From contig NC_088202.1 of the NCBI RefSeq assembly GCF_037126465.1, positions 88,950,160 to 89,014,159 of the forward strand: 64,000 bases of DNA. The letters are read 5' to 3'. Both the position numbers and the translations under genes were made by a program. Below are positions 33,051 through 45,372 of the stretch, piece after piece. Each line of letters starts with the position of its first letter. Positions within the stretch are counted from its first letter, which is position 1. A model generated the notes under the pieces. It did no database searches, was not told where the DNA came from, and saw only the letters and a list, made by a program, of their open reading frames with translations. The stretch comes from Ornithodoros turicata. Its lineage: Eukaryota > Arthropoda > Arachnida > Ixodida > Argasidae.

Positions 33051-34429
33051 CTGGTGTTTCACGAAGGCCTCCGGCTGAACAATTCGTAAACAGGTGGCGC
33101 TATTGACGAACCTTCTTTTTCGTAAAGATCCTTGAGACATCGGCCAAGAACTGAGCAGTGAGCGGCTCATTTGCATACGCTCCTAATTAAATAATAATCC
33201 TAACTTTTAAATTTTGCTTCGGGCGGTTTCCGAACCTCTATTTTACGTAATGAGGCCTTACGAGCGAAATTTCGCCGCCCCGTCTCCTTGTCTACCTGGC
33301 TTGCAGCGCGTGCGCGTTGTATCTGTGGCTGGGTATGGCGGTAGCCCTTTATCACGTTAATTACAAGCGCCTGCACAGAATCCATAGAACGAATGCGCGT
33401 AGGACAGAAGCAGGCTTTCGTCACCGCTGTAAATTAACGAAGTTTTTAGCAGTGGAATGCGAAGTGCCGGTCTCGATCTTCTCAATTATTCCTACCCAAG
33501 GATAGGAACAGCACGGTCATTTAATGATGTTAGCAGCGGTTAATGGTTGTTGTGCTTGGACCTTGTTTCGTGGCTCTGCGGAAACAAGAGACAAAACATT
33601 ACAAAGCAGACCGTCGTGTCGTGACCCTCTGGTTCATAACGCTGCTGTAGGATTGCGCACACAGCACACGGGACGAAAGTAGCCTTTAGGAACTGGGCAA
33701 ATGCTCTAGGTTGTTTGAAGTGATATTTGTGATGTAAGATAGATGTTATAGCTATGATGATGGTGATACTATCCTCAATCCAAAAAAGAACAGGAAACCT
33801 GCACGGATGACGTGTGTAGGAAAACCATTCTTCCTAGGTAGTAGCTTTCTTGATCCCTCTTTTTAAGTCCCCCAGCCTATTGTACAAATGAGTGTTTAGC
33901 TACCGGTGTAAATTAGGTGAAGTCCGGCAAGCGATTCTGGTACCCACGAAGCATTATGCGCATTGTTGCTAATATATTGCGGAGAAGGCCTTATGTTGCA
34001 TAAATTTTTTCACATTGTCTGTTTTATGGCCTTTCCTTTTCGGAATATCGAGAGAAACATGACATTTTTAAGATAATGTTGCTCTCTTGGCGAAATAAGC
34101 TGACGTAAGGTTGTTTGTGGGCGGAGCTACCGATTTGGCATGTGACGGCACGAAGACGTCATCGTCTCGAAGTTGTTTGGAAGACATGGGTTCGATTTGG
34201 TGCAGAAAATTAGCCCGTCTGAACGCTGTCGCAGAAGAATGCTCGTGCGGTGGCAACACTATATACGGCCAGAGACGGCCTCCAGGCGTCACTCCAACTG
34301 CAACACCATAACCTGAATATTCTCCCTGTGCGGAATGAGCAGGTCTCCTCTATACCGTCCTGGATTATGCTGTCGTCAACCCGCATGCGACTGTCCGCTT
34401 CATGAAAGGAGTACTAGGCGCTACCGTAA

Positions 34430-35958
34430 TCGTATTTCAAAGTGAAGTGTTGTCGTGAATTCTGGCTCGATGAACATGTTCGAGCGCCGTGAGATCTGCA
34501 TAGCGGTGACAAGAAAATAGAATTCATGAAGCAGCAGCATTTTATGCTTGACGTGTAGCAGGCAAGGACATGATGATCAAGAGATTGTGCTCAAGTATGC
34601 GACAGTTGTTCGTTGCTGGGAATAAACTGTGTTGATATGCGTGTTTTGCAAGTCTGAACTTTGTTCCGTGTGCTACTAAGCGCTACCGCTCTCCGCAACT
34701 CCCCATAGAGCCCATAGTATAGGAAAATTCACACAACACTGGGCCTACGACCAACGAGAATGCAGCGATTGCTTCCTCAATCCTCCAATCAGAAGTCTTG
34801 CCCTCCGGCTCGCAGCCTGACCGGTTCTGGCTCTTGCTGACTTCTGCTTTCCATACTGGCCTGTACAGGCTATCCCTGAATTTTAGGTCTACTAGCTTTC
34901 ATGCACGGCGTAAAGTTATTCCGTGATTCGAAAACAACTGTGAAAAGTGTTGTAATGAAAAGAAATTTATTTGAGTCTTTGACACAGTCGGCAGGTTGAC
35001 GCATTTACATGCACTGAGCGTACTGAGACCATTGCGTTGCGCTTCCTGACACACTGCAACAAAGTTCAAAGTTGCAAAACACGCATATCGACACAGCCTA
35101 TTCCCAACAACGAACAACTGTGACATACTTGCGCACAATCTCTTGATCATCATGTCCTTGCCTGCTATACGTAAAACATAAAGTGATGCTGCTTCGTGAA
35201 TCCTGTTTTCCTGTAACCGCTATGCAAATCTGACGGCGCTCGAACGTGCTCATCGAGCCAGAATTCACGACAACACTTCAGTTTGAAATCCGATTGGCTG
35301 TTCGTAGACCGATGCTCTCGTCGAGAAACAGTACAACACCATCAAAGACACCATAATACACGAATAAGACGGCGAACGCACTTGCCTCCCAACGAAAGAT
35401 ACAGCCGGCCCGGAGTCCACCGTTCAAATTTCATATGAAAACGCCGAGAGAGAACACAGCACGCAGGCGAGGAAGTGCGAAGTGCCGTTTTCAAATTCTG
35501 GCAACCAATCCGAACACGCCTGTGGCGTCCGACCAGTGGAGAGGCACGGATTGCTCCATGCGTAGTAACACGCATTTTGATACAGATTTTGCGAAAGCTG
35601 TGGGGGGCTGGCGCTAAGCAATGGACTCTACGCTCAGTGCATGTAAATGCGTCAACCTGCCGACTGTGTCAGTATAATGACTCAAATAAATTTCTGTTCA
35701 TTACGACACTTTCCACAGTTGTTTGGGGATCACTGAATAACTTTACGGCGTGCATGAAAGCTAGTAGACTTAGAGGTCAGGGGTAGCCAGTACAGGCCAG
35801 TATCTAAAGCAGAAGTCAGGAACAGCCAGAACCGGTCGGGCTGCGAGCCGGACGGAAAGACTTTTGATTATAGGATTGGAGGGAGCAACCGCTGCATTTT
35901 CATTGGTCTTGTGCCCAGTGTTGTGTGAATTTACCTATACTATGGGCTCTATGGGGAG
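34430..35958. mobile_element. Foldback complex of interleaved inverted repeats
   Basis: Block A (34430-34670) is repeated inverted at 35060-35290; block B (34697-35025) is repeated inverted at 35632-35958; a unique 340-bp segment lies between A' and B'. Order: A, B, A', unique, B'. Divergence between arms is modest (point changes and small indels). Near the B inner ends an AATAAATTTC/GAAATTTATT motif is seen. No target duplication was read. It lies just before the first recognised mariner codons. Confidence 0.75.
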
Positions 35959-35974
35959 TTGGTAAGAGCTGGGC

Positions 35975-37160
35975 CTGTGACAATCCGCACCGCCCACACC
36001 TGCACCAGGGTCTCATTCCAAGAAAGTAGGGCCGAGTTCACTGGGCGATTGAAACAATGGAGAGCAATAATTACTTTCCGAAAAAGATTAGTATGACTGA
36101 CGAGGCACGGTTTTCGCGTCATTGCAAAGTGAACACACAGAACCTGTACCATTGGTACCCTCAAAACCTTTCTTGCAGCAGCCGGACACGCACCAATGGC
36201 AGTTGACGTTTAAAGGTGGCGTGAAGCAGTAGGGTTGCAATATCAGAAGATTTATCTGTTCGATAGCCTGAGTCCTCACAATTTTCGTCCCGACTGCGCT
36301 CGTAGTTTTTCAGAAAATTAAAATTGGAAATTACGGCCAACACTGTGTCCATGTGGTCACCAACTGGACATTGCTCATCAAGTACGGCGGCAAAACTACA
36401 TTGCGTGCGGACAACAGTGGGTCTAAAACAAAAAAAAATTGCTACGTGTCGACTACGTAGCCATCAGGAGCAGCAAGTCAGTAGGGAACATAGATCACTG
36501 TTGCTTCACAAATTGTGGATTATTTACCCCAGATGTCGCCCGGAGCCATTTTACCTCCATTTTGCTAGCAAATTAAAAATATTAGGCGTTCTCTGTCGCA
36601 TTTGCAACTTGTTGCATTGGGTTTACAAGCAACACGCTAATAGACTACGCCATCAACATAAACTACCTGTCTACTTCTTTGCGGCTCCTTTAACGTATGG
36701 ATATCCATGGCAACGAGATAATTGTTCATTTTGGACAGCCATCTAAGTGGTCAGAGGTATACGTTGGCGAGGTTCTGGAAAACATTGTTCAGGAACACCT
36801 GTCCCACCTAAGTGCATTGTGGTACCAGCATGACGGTGCACCAGCCCACGCTCACCCGCGCTCCTGCTGCTATAGCTGGACGCTAACTTTCACGTCACGA
36901 AAGGTGGATAGGCCCCTCAGTTTCCGTTTCGTGACCAGGGCGATACGTGACCTAACCCCTCTCCCCCCCTTGACTCCATCCTGTGGGGTTACATAAAGGA
37001 GAGGGTGTACGACACCGAGCCGCTAACAGGGCGACATTAATACGAATAATACTAAACTGCTGCGCACAAGTAACTACGCAACAGCTGCGACAAACTATGA
37101 CAGCTGACAGCCTTCACCTGTGCGTTGCCGCCCAAGGAATGCATTTTGAGCATGTCCCGT
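35975..37160 (+). pseudogene. Tc3/mariner-like DDE transposase remnant
   Basis: Plus strand, in several frames. 35975-36180: FPKKISMTDEARFSR and NTQNLYHWYPQN (first catalytic Asp region, TDEA.FS). 36735-36860: EVLENIVQEHLSHLSALWYQ followed by HDGAPAH (second catalytic Asp). 36880-37015: decayed RWIGR...DLTPLD-like codons, then SILWGYIKERVYDTEPLT. 37100-37160: LHLCVAAQGMHFEHV and a stop, the usual C-terminus. The piece between 36210 and 36690 is not recognisable and may be another insertion. Stops and shifts throughout make it inactive. Confidence 0.7.
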
Positions 37161-37500
37161 AGTCTTACAATTCACAGAAATAAACGTGTCTGTCTCGTGT
37201 TCACCATTTTCGCGATCTCGTGTTTCGGTTTCGCCAGACTGCGGGCCAAACTGGCCTTGTACACAGAGGATGTATTTGCGAGTGGATAAATTTGAAGGGC
37301 CTGGCACTTTGCATTCCACTGCTGCGTTAGTTTACAGCATTAACGAAGGCCTGCTCCGGTCCTACGCGCGTTCGTTCTATCGAGTTCGGTCCAAGCGTTT
37401 CTAATAAACGTGATAAAGGGGCACCGCCATACCCAGCCAGCGATACAACGCGCACTTGCTACCAGCTAGGTGGTGAATGAGACGGAACGGCGAAAGTTCA

Positions 37501-39094
37501 GTTCCGGAGCGCAGAAATAACGATTTGAACCAGAACAACTGCCGAGGCTGTTATCAGAGCGCTTTTCTTTTTTTTTTTTTTTTTTTGTTGCCAGTTTCCT
37601 TTTTTTCATTTTGACCAGTAGAAGATAGAGCACGCGTTCCAGAGCGCTCTAGAACGATATGTGGCTGCCAGTCGAAGATGCCATAAGTCAATAGCGTTTT
37701 AACATCAAGCATCGATTTGATATGCATGATGAGTTGATGACAACGCAAGCAGAAGAAGTAGAAAAATATTAGTAAAATAACGAGTACGTCTCGGATTAGT
37801 ATAGTACATACTTGTTGTGGTGTCCAGATCGTCGCAGGCCTACAATAGCCGAATCACGGTCGTTTTGCGCTACAAAGTTAGACACACGACTCACAGCTGG
37901 TGTCTGACCCAAACACAAAGGCACTAAGTGCATGGCCAAAAGCATTACGAGTACCTTCTATCACGTTCGCGTGTTGGTCGAATTTTGAATACGTTGGCAG
38001 CATATGAGGCAGTTTTAGACCACGACTATATGCAGGTGTTTTTCTCACCTCTCATATCATCCGTGTCCAATTGCCTTACGAAAAACAAAGCAAATCGGTT
38101 CGGTTCGTTCGGTTATTCGGTTCCTGTTCGGGAAACATATAGTGGTTCAGTTCCGGTTTTCGATTCGGTTTGATTCCGGTTCGACACCCTGAGAGAATGA
38201 CCTGGTGCTACGCCATGTCACCCAAACCATGTTGTGAGCGGTAACGTAGGGGGTGACGCAATCGGGCACAGACGTGACACGGTGAAGTTCCTCTGCACGA
38301 CACTCCTGCTGCCGCTTGCGTGGCGTGGCGCGTCGCCAAGTCTATCGACATCGTATAACTTCCGGGTTCGTTTAAATTCTCTTGTGAGAAAACCGTTCGC
38401 TTGACGAACGTAAAACCTGGACTGTGTGTACAGGAACGTCTCTTCTGTCAAACCATGTCGAGAAGAAAAACAATGTCATAATCCTTCTGACTGAATTTCG
38501 TGCCTTCGGGGTCTTCCATAATTTTACGTCATTACCACCTACACTTCAGTTTCCCAAAATAATAAAAAATAATGAAACTATTTTAATTAAATAATTAATT
38601 ATTAATTACTTTATTAATTAAATGAATTTCTAGTTTTGATAAATATGATGCCATAGTTTGTACTACTGTATGCCACCAGTCTGGAAAAACTCCCCTAAGG
38701 TGGATTTCCGCCTCTTAATTGATATCGCTCTATCGGTGCCTCTATCGGAGCCTCTATCGGTGGCTCACGACAGTCTAGCAGTCTTCCAACATGGTACGGA
38801 GAGCAGAGACCGGGAGAATGCATGCGCCGTTAGTAAGAGACCGTGGTGACGTCGATTACTATGGAAGAATCCAAAACTCTGAAGTTCTGCGGGTTCATCC
38901 TAGAGCTCGTGGGAGTGTCTCATGTTCACTGACGGAATTTATATGTTGCATACTGTCTTTGAACGAGGTTGATTAAGAATACGAAAGAAAAGAAATAGAC
39001 TTTTTAGTCTGTAGTTGAGCACTTTAAGCGTTATAATTGCTTTTAGTAACGTCCATGTCGTCCTGTGTTTTACGGTGACATATCTATTCTGCAG
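37501..39094 (+). other. Esterase intron 2, 3' part
   Basis: A T20 run lies at 37566-37586. At 38090-38181 a ggttcggtt-rich tract ends with ggttcgacaccctg, which read on the minus strand is CAGGGTGTCGAACC, a hAT-style terminus; its partner end was not found. An AT-rich stretch with attaattaatt repeats is at 38560-38640. Three copies of cctctatcgg are at about 38740-38760. Confidence 0.45.
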
Positions 39095-39284
39095 AGACAT
39101 CAACGAAGGACCACAAAAACCATATTCACCTCCTACTCGGAAGCCAGTCCCTGCCAAAAAGCCGTCACGTAAGCCACAAGGTGCCATGGACAACACCATA
39201 CCTTCCGGGTCACCGTCGTCTACAGCATCGCTTGCCTTGCTCACATCTATCGCTGTGGTCGTGCATCACGCCTTGCGGTGCTAG
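39095..39284 (+). CDS. Cholinesterase-like carboxylesterase, exon 3 (GPI tail)
   Basis: Acceptor ttctgcag; phase fits exon 2 (CA + A = Gln). It adds 62 residues: a proline/lysine-rich linker (GPQKPYSPPTRKPVPAKKPS), a small-residue stretch (NTIPSGSPSST) suitable as a GPI attachment site, and a hydrophobic end (ASLALLTSIAVVV) closing with HHALRC and a stop. Membrane-bound cholinesterases of arthropods end the same way. The evidence that this exon belongs to the esterase is threefold: a conserved donor at 31976, a matching phase, and a C-terminal type that has meaning only after a secreted protein. It lies 7.1 kb from exon 2. RNA evidence would settle it. Confidence 0.78.
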
Positions 39285-40667
39285 CCAAACTGGACAATTT
39301 GACATTCAAGAGATGGGCCCTAGATGCACACCGCGTCTTTGTCATATGCATCAGTTTATAAAGTATACTTTAAAAAATGAGGCACGACTACATTCAAAGC
39401 AAACCTTATGGAACTTATTGTCTTTGTGAGACAGCCATTCCAGAATGCTGTCACAGAGCGATGAATTTCTTTCGATTCATTTCTATATATATAGTGTGTT
39501 TGTTTTCGATTCTTTCGAGCGCCTGAATCACTGTTCCTTTTATAAATGTTTGTATATTTCTTAATATATTAATGTTTGAGGTGTATACTGAGCAGCGTCC
39601 GGCATTGTAGGTCAACTGGCGCATTGAAAATCTAAGGTATGTTCACTTGTTGATTTACTTCTTCTGTGCAACATCCGCATGACGTCTGTGTTATATCTGT
39701 GGCATTCTCAGCTGTTGTTTCAATGTCACACCATTAGGAGTCACCAGGTGCTACGTGGGCCAGACAAATACAGTATCCATCGCTACGTCTCTCCATGGCA
39801 AGCTTTCTTCATTGTCGTTCAACGACAGCAGTGTTGTATGTTTTTCATTCCCGCATTGAGAGTTCTTATCATGTGAGATTACTTAGGTGGTTTCCTTGCA
39901 TAAGCGATGATATCTTGGTGTCTGCCCGCAAGGGATAGCTGACCTCCAGCTAAGATCTGAGGGGCATTTCGGAGCCGTCGTCTGATTTTCAGATTAGAGT
40001 TGCGCCAACCGTGAGTTAAGTGTGGATGTCATATCAAAATTTAATCACGCAGAGCGTCGTGGCTTTTGAGACAAACAGAAGAGCAAACGGCATGTTACGT
40101 CCTCTTTTGGATTTACGGTGACGAAAGCGTCAGCGGCTGTACCTTTGCGAATGTCACGAGGGGGGGTGTCCGAGATAAATGTGATCGAGGACTGCTTTGA
40201 TATCACAAACTGTAATCAGCTGTCGCGAATCGGTGGCTTGATTGCACGGCACAAGGAAAACCTAAGGCTACTGTACAGTGAGGTCACGGCAACGAGAGCG
40301 CTGGCTATAACATTCAGTATAATATAATTGGGGGTTTACGTCGCGAGACAACTGAGATAACATTCAGTTAACAAGTCACTTGGTGCGAATTTAATTGATA
40401 TAATTAGCATAGTGACTATGAGCATTGTAAGAGAATATGTTGCCGCAATATCTGGCCTATAACCAGTCTCTGCCCGTGCTTAGAAAACAAGGAAGCATCA
40501 CGTTGAAATGATTGATTGATTGATTGATTGATTTAAAAAAATGGAGATGGTAGTCTCGAGCCTCTCGGGACTGGCTACTCCAGGACGCGTTGAAATGAAT
40601 TATCACATTCATAATTCATTACATATATTCATAATAATTCACGTATATTCATATCACATAATAATTC
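39285..40667. other. Unassigned sequence, (TGAT)n and repeat fragment
   Basis: This is 3' flank of the esterase gene. A (TGAT)6 tract lies at 40509-40533. At 40325-40355 gggggtttacgtcgcgagac resembles the start of the SINE-like repeat described next. No gene was recognised. Confidence 0.4.
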
Positions 40668-40880
40668 GCGATAGTCCCCGGCTTTATATCACAAGACAAC
40701 CATGATCATGAACAACGCCGCAGCTCATCGTGCGCCGAAATCTCAGCGTATATTTAAGGTCCGTCGGGGAAGTCTTCGTGTCTCAGCACTTGTACTTCTA
40801 CCTTGCCACCAACTTTCTGGTATGCTTGTCCAAGTTCGAACCCGCAACCCTTGCATCAAAGCTTGTCACCGCGACAACAA
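40668..40880 (-). mobile_element. SINE-like tRNA-derived repeat, degenerate
   Basis: The sequence runs ccccggctttatatcacaag ... gacgccgcag-like ... cgtgcgccgaaatctcagcg ... and ends near gttcgaacccgcaaccc, which on the minus strand is a polymerase III B box (GGGTTCGAAC). This arrangement resembles an abundant SINE-like repeat of tick genomes that I know from memory, with an internal deletion. Family identity is inferred, not checked. Confidence 0.45.
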
Positions 40881-43528
40881 AATACCATGAATAGCGTGCA
40901 GGAGGGTCCCGTGGCGGCCAAATTCCTGCATATAAACGCGCCTTATGTGCCAGAAATTACGGTACTGCGTTTTTTAACTTTGGTTTGACTCAGGGCTGTC
41001 ACTTTAAGGCCATCAGGAATTATTCATGCCGTAGTTATCATGATGAGCAGCTGACGTGTACAAACACTGCCTCCATATTTCACTTTTAATATCCATCAAT
41101 CCAGGAACTGAGCAGCGAATTTCAACGAGTAGTAAAGTGTTAGAACGGCAGTGCGTCATGGTAAGCGTTGGTTCCTTCTATTAAATACAGTGGCTGTAGA
41201 AGCGACATTCCAGCTGCCATCTGGGCTGGCACAGAGCTCCGCGTGGTCATCACACCAACTACCAATCTAAGGCTATAAGAACCTTCGGGGTCCCAGTACA
41301 GAAGACGAAGGACTTATCTTCTGATCAATTTGTTACGCAATGACAACTAAATTCAAAAATTAAAATTAAATAATTACCCTGCAACGCCGCGCCCAGTCTA
41401 CGACATAGTGACGCAGTTCTATATGGTGAAGTTTTTTGCGAAGGAAAACGCATGATAATCGCGGTGGTTTTCGAAACCACTTCGTGTGTTTTCGTATGTG
41501 GGTATCCGCTGCCGCTACTAAATAAAAGCAACGCAAGTATTTCCGCTATTTTCCCGCTACTTACCCTCGGCGTCCAATGTATCTGGGGATGATGGGATAT
41601 TTAAGTTCCTCCACTTTAGCCTACGTGCTGCATAAAATGCAACACAAGTTGCAGCCAAGATAACTGATATCGTTTCTGACATTAACATTAGGTGGACTTA
41701 TAGGGTACTTAAAGAAACAAGTGATCGATCACCACTGCGCATGCCCATAAACGAAACATTATTTATGCGCAATGCGCAGTGACGACTCCTCATTTCATTT
41801 GGGGCCCTTAACTGCATGGGTACCCTACTCTAAAACTGCATATTATGTACGTTCACGTAAATCGTCTGGAAGGCAAAAATTTTTAAAAAAGATTCTTCTA
41901 CGAGAACAGCTTTGTGTTGGAAACATCCACGATTTCCAAACTTAAGCTTACTCTACTTACTGTCACTGGGTTGATTTTCCTTGTGCCTTCCTCTGCCGAA
42001 TATATCGCATCAGATATTGATTTCACAACAGGCTGATATCCTTTTTTATGAGGGGGGGATATGTTTAAAAAATAGGAGGATTTATCATCTGTGGATGCGT
42101 AAAATATTACCATTTGTCTCACGTGGAATGTAGCATACGCCGAGTATACGGAAGTGGAGAAACACAACACGCAGAACTCCCCTCCTCTCCTCCATGCCAT
42201 ATAACAACTAAAGGCAATCGTCAACGAAGGCAACGCTTAAAACCAGCAGGCTTACACCTCGCATGTGAAACGGTATAATTAAATCCCATTCGACGTGCAG
42301 TTTCAGCTAAAATAGTTTAACCTTGACAGAAATGCGTCGCCCACGACTGCTTCACATCGTACGTACTAAACAGAAACAAAACAAAAAGTGCTTCTGTCCT
42401 GTGAAATGACCATGGAGACATTTTGTTGTGCTTCCAATATCCCTGTTCGTATTCTGCACGATACAACCTGCCGTTTACATACCACAAAAAGTACAATTAA
42501 ATTAAGAAATTGAAATATATCATCAGCTCGCATACAGTAACCTTGCGTCTGCTTGTACAATATGCAGATACCGTCAGGACCGGCGACAGAAATTAGATAG
42601 ACGGACCTGGGGATGGGTCATGCCCGGGCCCCCTTCTCACGTCTCGATAACACAGTCAAAGTATTTCTTCTTTATACGATTACGACAGGCCCTGGGTCCC
42701 GCTGGTCCCTGAAGTAGCCCCTGCCCCGGCGCCATCCACGGCCGCCCCACCTTCTCGCCGGCCCTGGATACCATCCCCGTTGTTCATGTTGTTCGCTATC
42801 ATATACGCGTTAGGCAAAACGTTGAAAAGTACACGGATGTGTACACACAAAAATACACACAAAAATGTATATATATATATGGATAGACATGTCTGAATGA
42901 ATGGCAAGAAAATGAAATAACGAAGAAGAAACAAATGTTTTGTCGGTGTCTCGCTTCCCCTAGCGGAAATACTTTTTCCGCTAGCAGTTTACAAATTTAG
43001 AATGGCCGCCATACTCCGCTACTTCACTGATCGCCTTACTGAAGCGAATTACTTACTATAGCGAATACGGTACCAGTGTTGTACCCTATGGCGGCGTTAC
43101 TAGTAGCGCTGCTAGATACAGCTTGGGACAGGGTTTATGGAACATAGGGGTGTCGCGTTTCTTCATTGGAGCGACACCCTGTAGCAGCAAACAGGAGCGG
43201 ACAGGAGCGGAGATGGATCGAAATGCCGATCACCCGTTTCTTATGCGATCTCTTCCTGATGGCTAGCACGGGGTCGCTCCAATTAAGAAATACGCCAGCG
43301 CCGTGTTCCGTAAACTTTTGTCCCAAGCTGTTAAACAAAGCTTTTGTTTTCTTTGTAGTTCCCCACGCAGTGACATATGCACCACAACGTTCCGGCATGC
43401 TGCAGTCGAAATTGACCAGCATTTCTAGGGCCCCAACAAGTCGATTCCAACAACGTTCTCCGCGAACTATGAGCCTTACATGTAACTGGCTGACGTGGTG
43501 CTACGCCTCGCACGAGAGCATGCAACGC
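40881..43528. other. Unassigned sequence
   Basis: No gene recognised. ORFs up to 111 codons (41898-42233 minus) have no motif. A (TA)n stretch is at 42867-42882. A Gly/Ala-rich minus frame at 42680-42770 looks compositional. Confidence 0.4.
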
Positions 43529-43570
43529 CTCGCTGCCAGAGGTGGGCAAATGCCCTCACGATTTTTGCCC

Positions 43571-43850
43571 TCACCTCAATTTCCATCCCATTTTTTTGCT
43601 CATCTCACCTCACCTCATTTTTTTGGAGCGACTTCGTTCCTCCCCTCACCTCACCTCACCTCAACCCCATTCTAAAATTATTTTCCTTACCTCACTCACC
43701 TCAGTTTGTTTCTGAAAGATGTTCCTCACCTCACCTCACCTCAACCTTCTTTCTAAAATATATTCACCTCATCTCACTTCAACCTACTTGTTATATTTTT
43801 TTGCCTCGTCTCACCTTGACCTGTTTCTGTAAAGCGTTTTCACTTCACAA
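43571..43850 (+). repeat. CCTCA-based minisatellite, left array
   Basis: Runs of CTCACCTCACCTCA separated by T/C-rich spacers that end in ttctaaaatta- or ttctgaaaga-like sequence, giving a higher-order unit of about 50 bp repeated five to six times. The same unit recurs at 45155-45372 in the same orientation. Confidence 0.85.
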
Positions 43851-43867
43851 TTGCTCTTCCTGTTAGC

Positions 43868-43918
43868 TGTCGTTCATAGCCACAGATGCTGCGCGGCGCT
43901 AGCACGAAATCAAAAAGG
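43868..43918 (+). mobile_element. SINE 3' end fragment
   Basis: ccacagatgctgcgcggcgct followed by agcacgaaatcaaaaa matches the 3' end of the SINE at 28530-29080 (cacagttgcttcgcggcgct...). Only the tail is present. Confidence 0.55.
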
Positions 43919-44093
43919 ATTCGGAGCGGGTAGGTGTACCGTTGTAGCTGGCTTTTTGCTGCTTCGTTTCTTGATTACTGACAACAAGTTACAAGTACCC
44001 ACAACTAAGATTCATTACCTTGCTTGGTTCGTCCTTGTTGCAACAAATATTCACTACATGTACAATCAGTAAAAATTGGACGTACGGCACATG

Positions 44094-44481
44094 CAGGGCC
44101 GGCGATCGGGGTAGGTGAGAAGGCGACCTCCTTAGGCCCCGCGCTTACATATAGGCCCGGCGCACGAAGCCCTCAACCAGGGATTACTTTTTTTTAAAAT
44201 ATCAAGTATGCGCTTAATCGCACGCAAATGAGAGAAGAATGTGTTATGTGCCATTCCGTCATATATGATGAGAAAAAGTCCAGCTTTTAAGAAAAATCCG
44301 CCAATCCTGCAAGCTATACCGAGGATTTCGCCCCCTTTTCTCCTGCTGCCATTTCGTGTACCGCTAAAATCTCCCAGTGCGAAAATCTTATCATTTCTTA
44401 TCTTTTCATTACTGCTGGTGTGAGACAGGCCCCCCGATGTGCCTTTGCCTCAGGCCCTACACGCCCCTAGCACCGGCCGTG
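44094..44481. mobile_element. hAT MITE nested in the hAT element
   Basis: 388 bp. Left end CAGGGCCGGCGATCGGGG; right end, minus strand, CACGGCCGGTGCTAGGGG. Flanks GGCACATG (44086-44093) and GGTACATG (44482-44489) match 7 of 8, fitting an aged hAT duplication. Interior non-coding, with ggccc-rich ends. Confidence 0.75.
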
Positions 44482-45154
44482 GGTACATGGGTAGAGAAGT
44501 TGCACAAACCGAGCAATTTTGAGTTGTTTGTTTTTTATACTGGCAAAACAGGAATGGCGTTTATCGAGTATCTCTCAAGCGAGAATAATAATGGAGCTGT
44601 GGAAATCGTTTTCGGGATGGTATATGCAGCTGTACTTCGAATTACTTGTACATTTTGTATTTTTGCTGTTATGACTTTATATTATCGATCAATATTATTT
44701 AAATAGCAGACATATTCATTTGCGGCCGGAATTCGGTGACATTTTCTTCAAGTCCCTTGTTTTGAAGCATTCAGGTAGACGTGCTGTATGATTTCTAATG
44801 ACTTATGTAGTGTTGATCTAACCACTTAAAGCACACAGAGCTATATTGACTTGTTCATGTGTCTCACATCATGTATGTGACTCAACCTGAGATTGATTGT
44901 ATTGAAATCTAAGCTAAATACATAAAGCACACATAAGCTATATTCACTTGTACATGTATCTGATCTGACACGTCTATCATGTATTTGACTCAACTGAAAG
45001 TCTTAAACTAACGGGCTTACAGCGAACACATTTTAGTGTAGAGAGCCTAATGCTTACAGTACAAAAACATTTCTGCTACCTTGGTAATAGAAACAAGTCG
45101 ATCTCGGTGCCCTTTTAAGCGATCGCGCAATTGAAAATAGCCGCTCCACATCTC

Positions 45155-45372
45155 CTCACCTGCCTTTAAAAAATTTTTCGTCACCTCACCTCACCTCACC
45201 TCAATCTCAATTTCGGAAATTCTTCCTCACTTACCTCACCTCAACCTCCTTCTCCAAAATTTATCTCACCTCACCTCACCTCACCTCAACTTCCCTCTCG
45301 AAACATTTTCCTCACCTCACCTCACCTCAATCTCTCACTTGAGAATTTTTCCTCACCTCACCTCACCTCAAT
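45155..45372 (+). repeat. CCTCA-based minisatellite, right array
   Basis: Same higher-order unit as 43571-43850: blocks of CACCTCACCTCACCTCAA followed by tctcnnnttcngaaattctt-like spacers, five copies. Confidence 0.85.

Larger units (their letters stand above)
33051..37500 (+). mobile_element. Decayed Tc1/mariner-like element in the esterase intron
   Basis: The ends are long imperfect inverted repeats: 33270-33425 matches 37335-37495 in reverse complement (landmarks ggctgggtatggcgg and gaacgaatgcgcgtaggac). The outer left end reads TACCTGGTGTTTCACGAA. The coding remains of a DDE transposase lie at 35975-37160. The interior is interrupted by the foldback complex at 34430-35958. The right outer terminus could not be fixed exactly. 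Confidence 0.55.

Noticed and set aside
35345..35620. Arginine-rich ORFs in the unique part of the foldback complex
   Set aside because: Open on both strands in GC-rich sequence, no motif, most likely chance frames.
40840..40870. B-box-like gttcgaaccc as a tRNA gene
   Set aside because: No cloverleaf or acceptor stem can be built around it; it fits a degenerate SINE better.
42680..42934. Gly/Ala-rich minus ORF resembling a structural protein
   Set aside because: Only about 30 residues are biased; the rest is hydrophobic AT-rich sequence without motif.
43571..45372. CCTCA arrays considered as a CRISPR-like or telomere-like array
   Set aside because: Eukaryotic context, no unique spacers of constant length, and the pentamer is not an arthropod telomere repeat; the arrays sit inside a hAT element.
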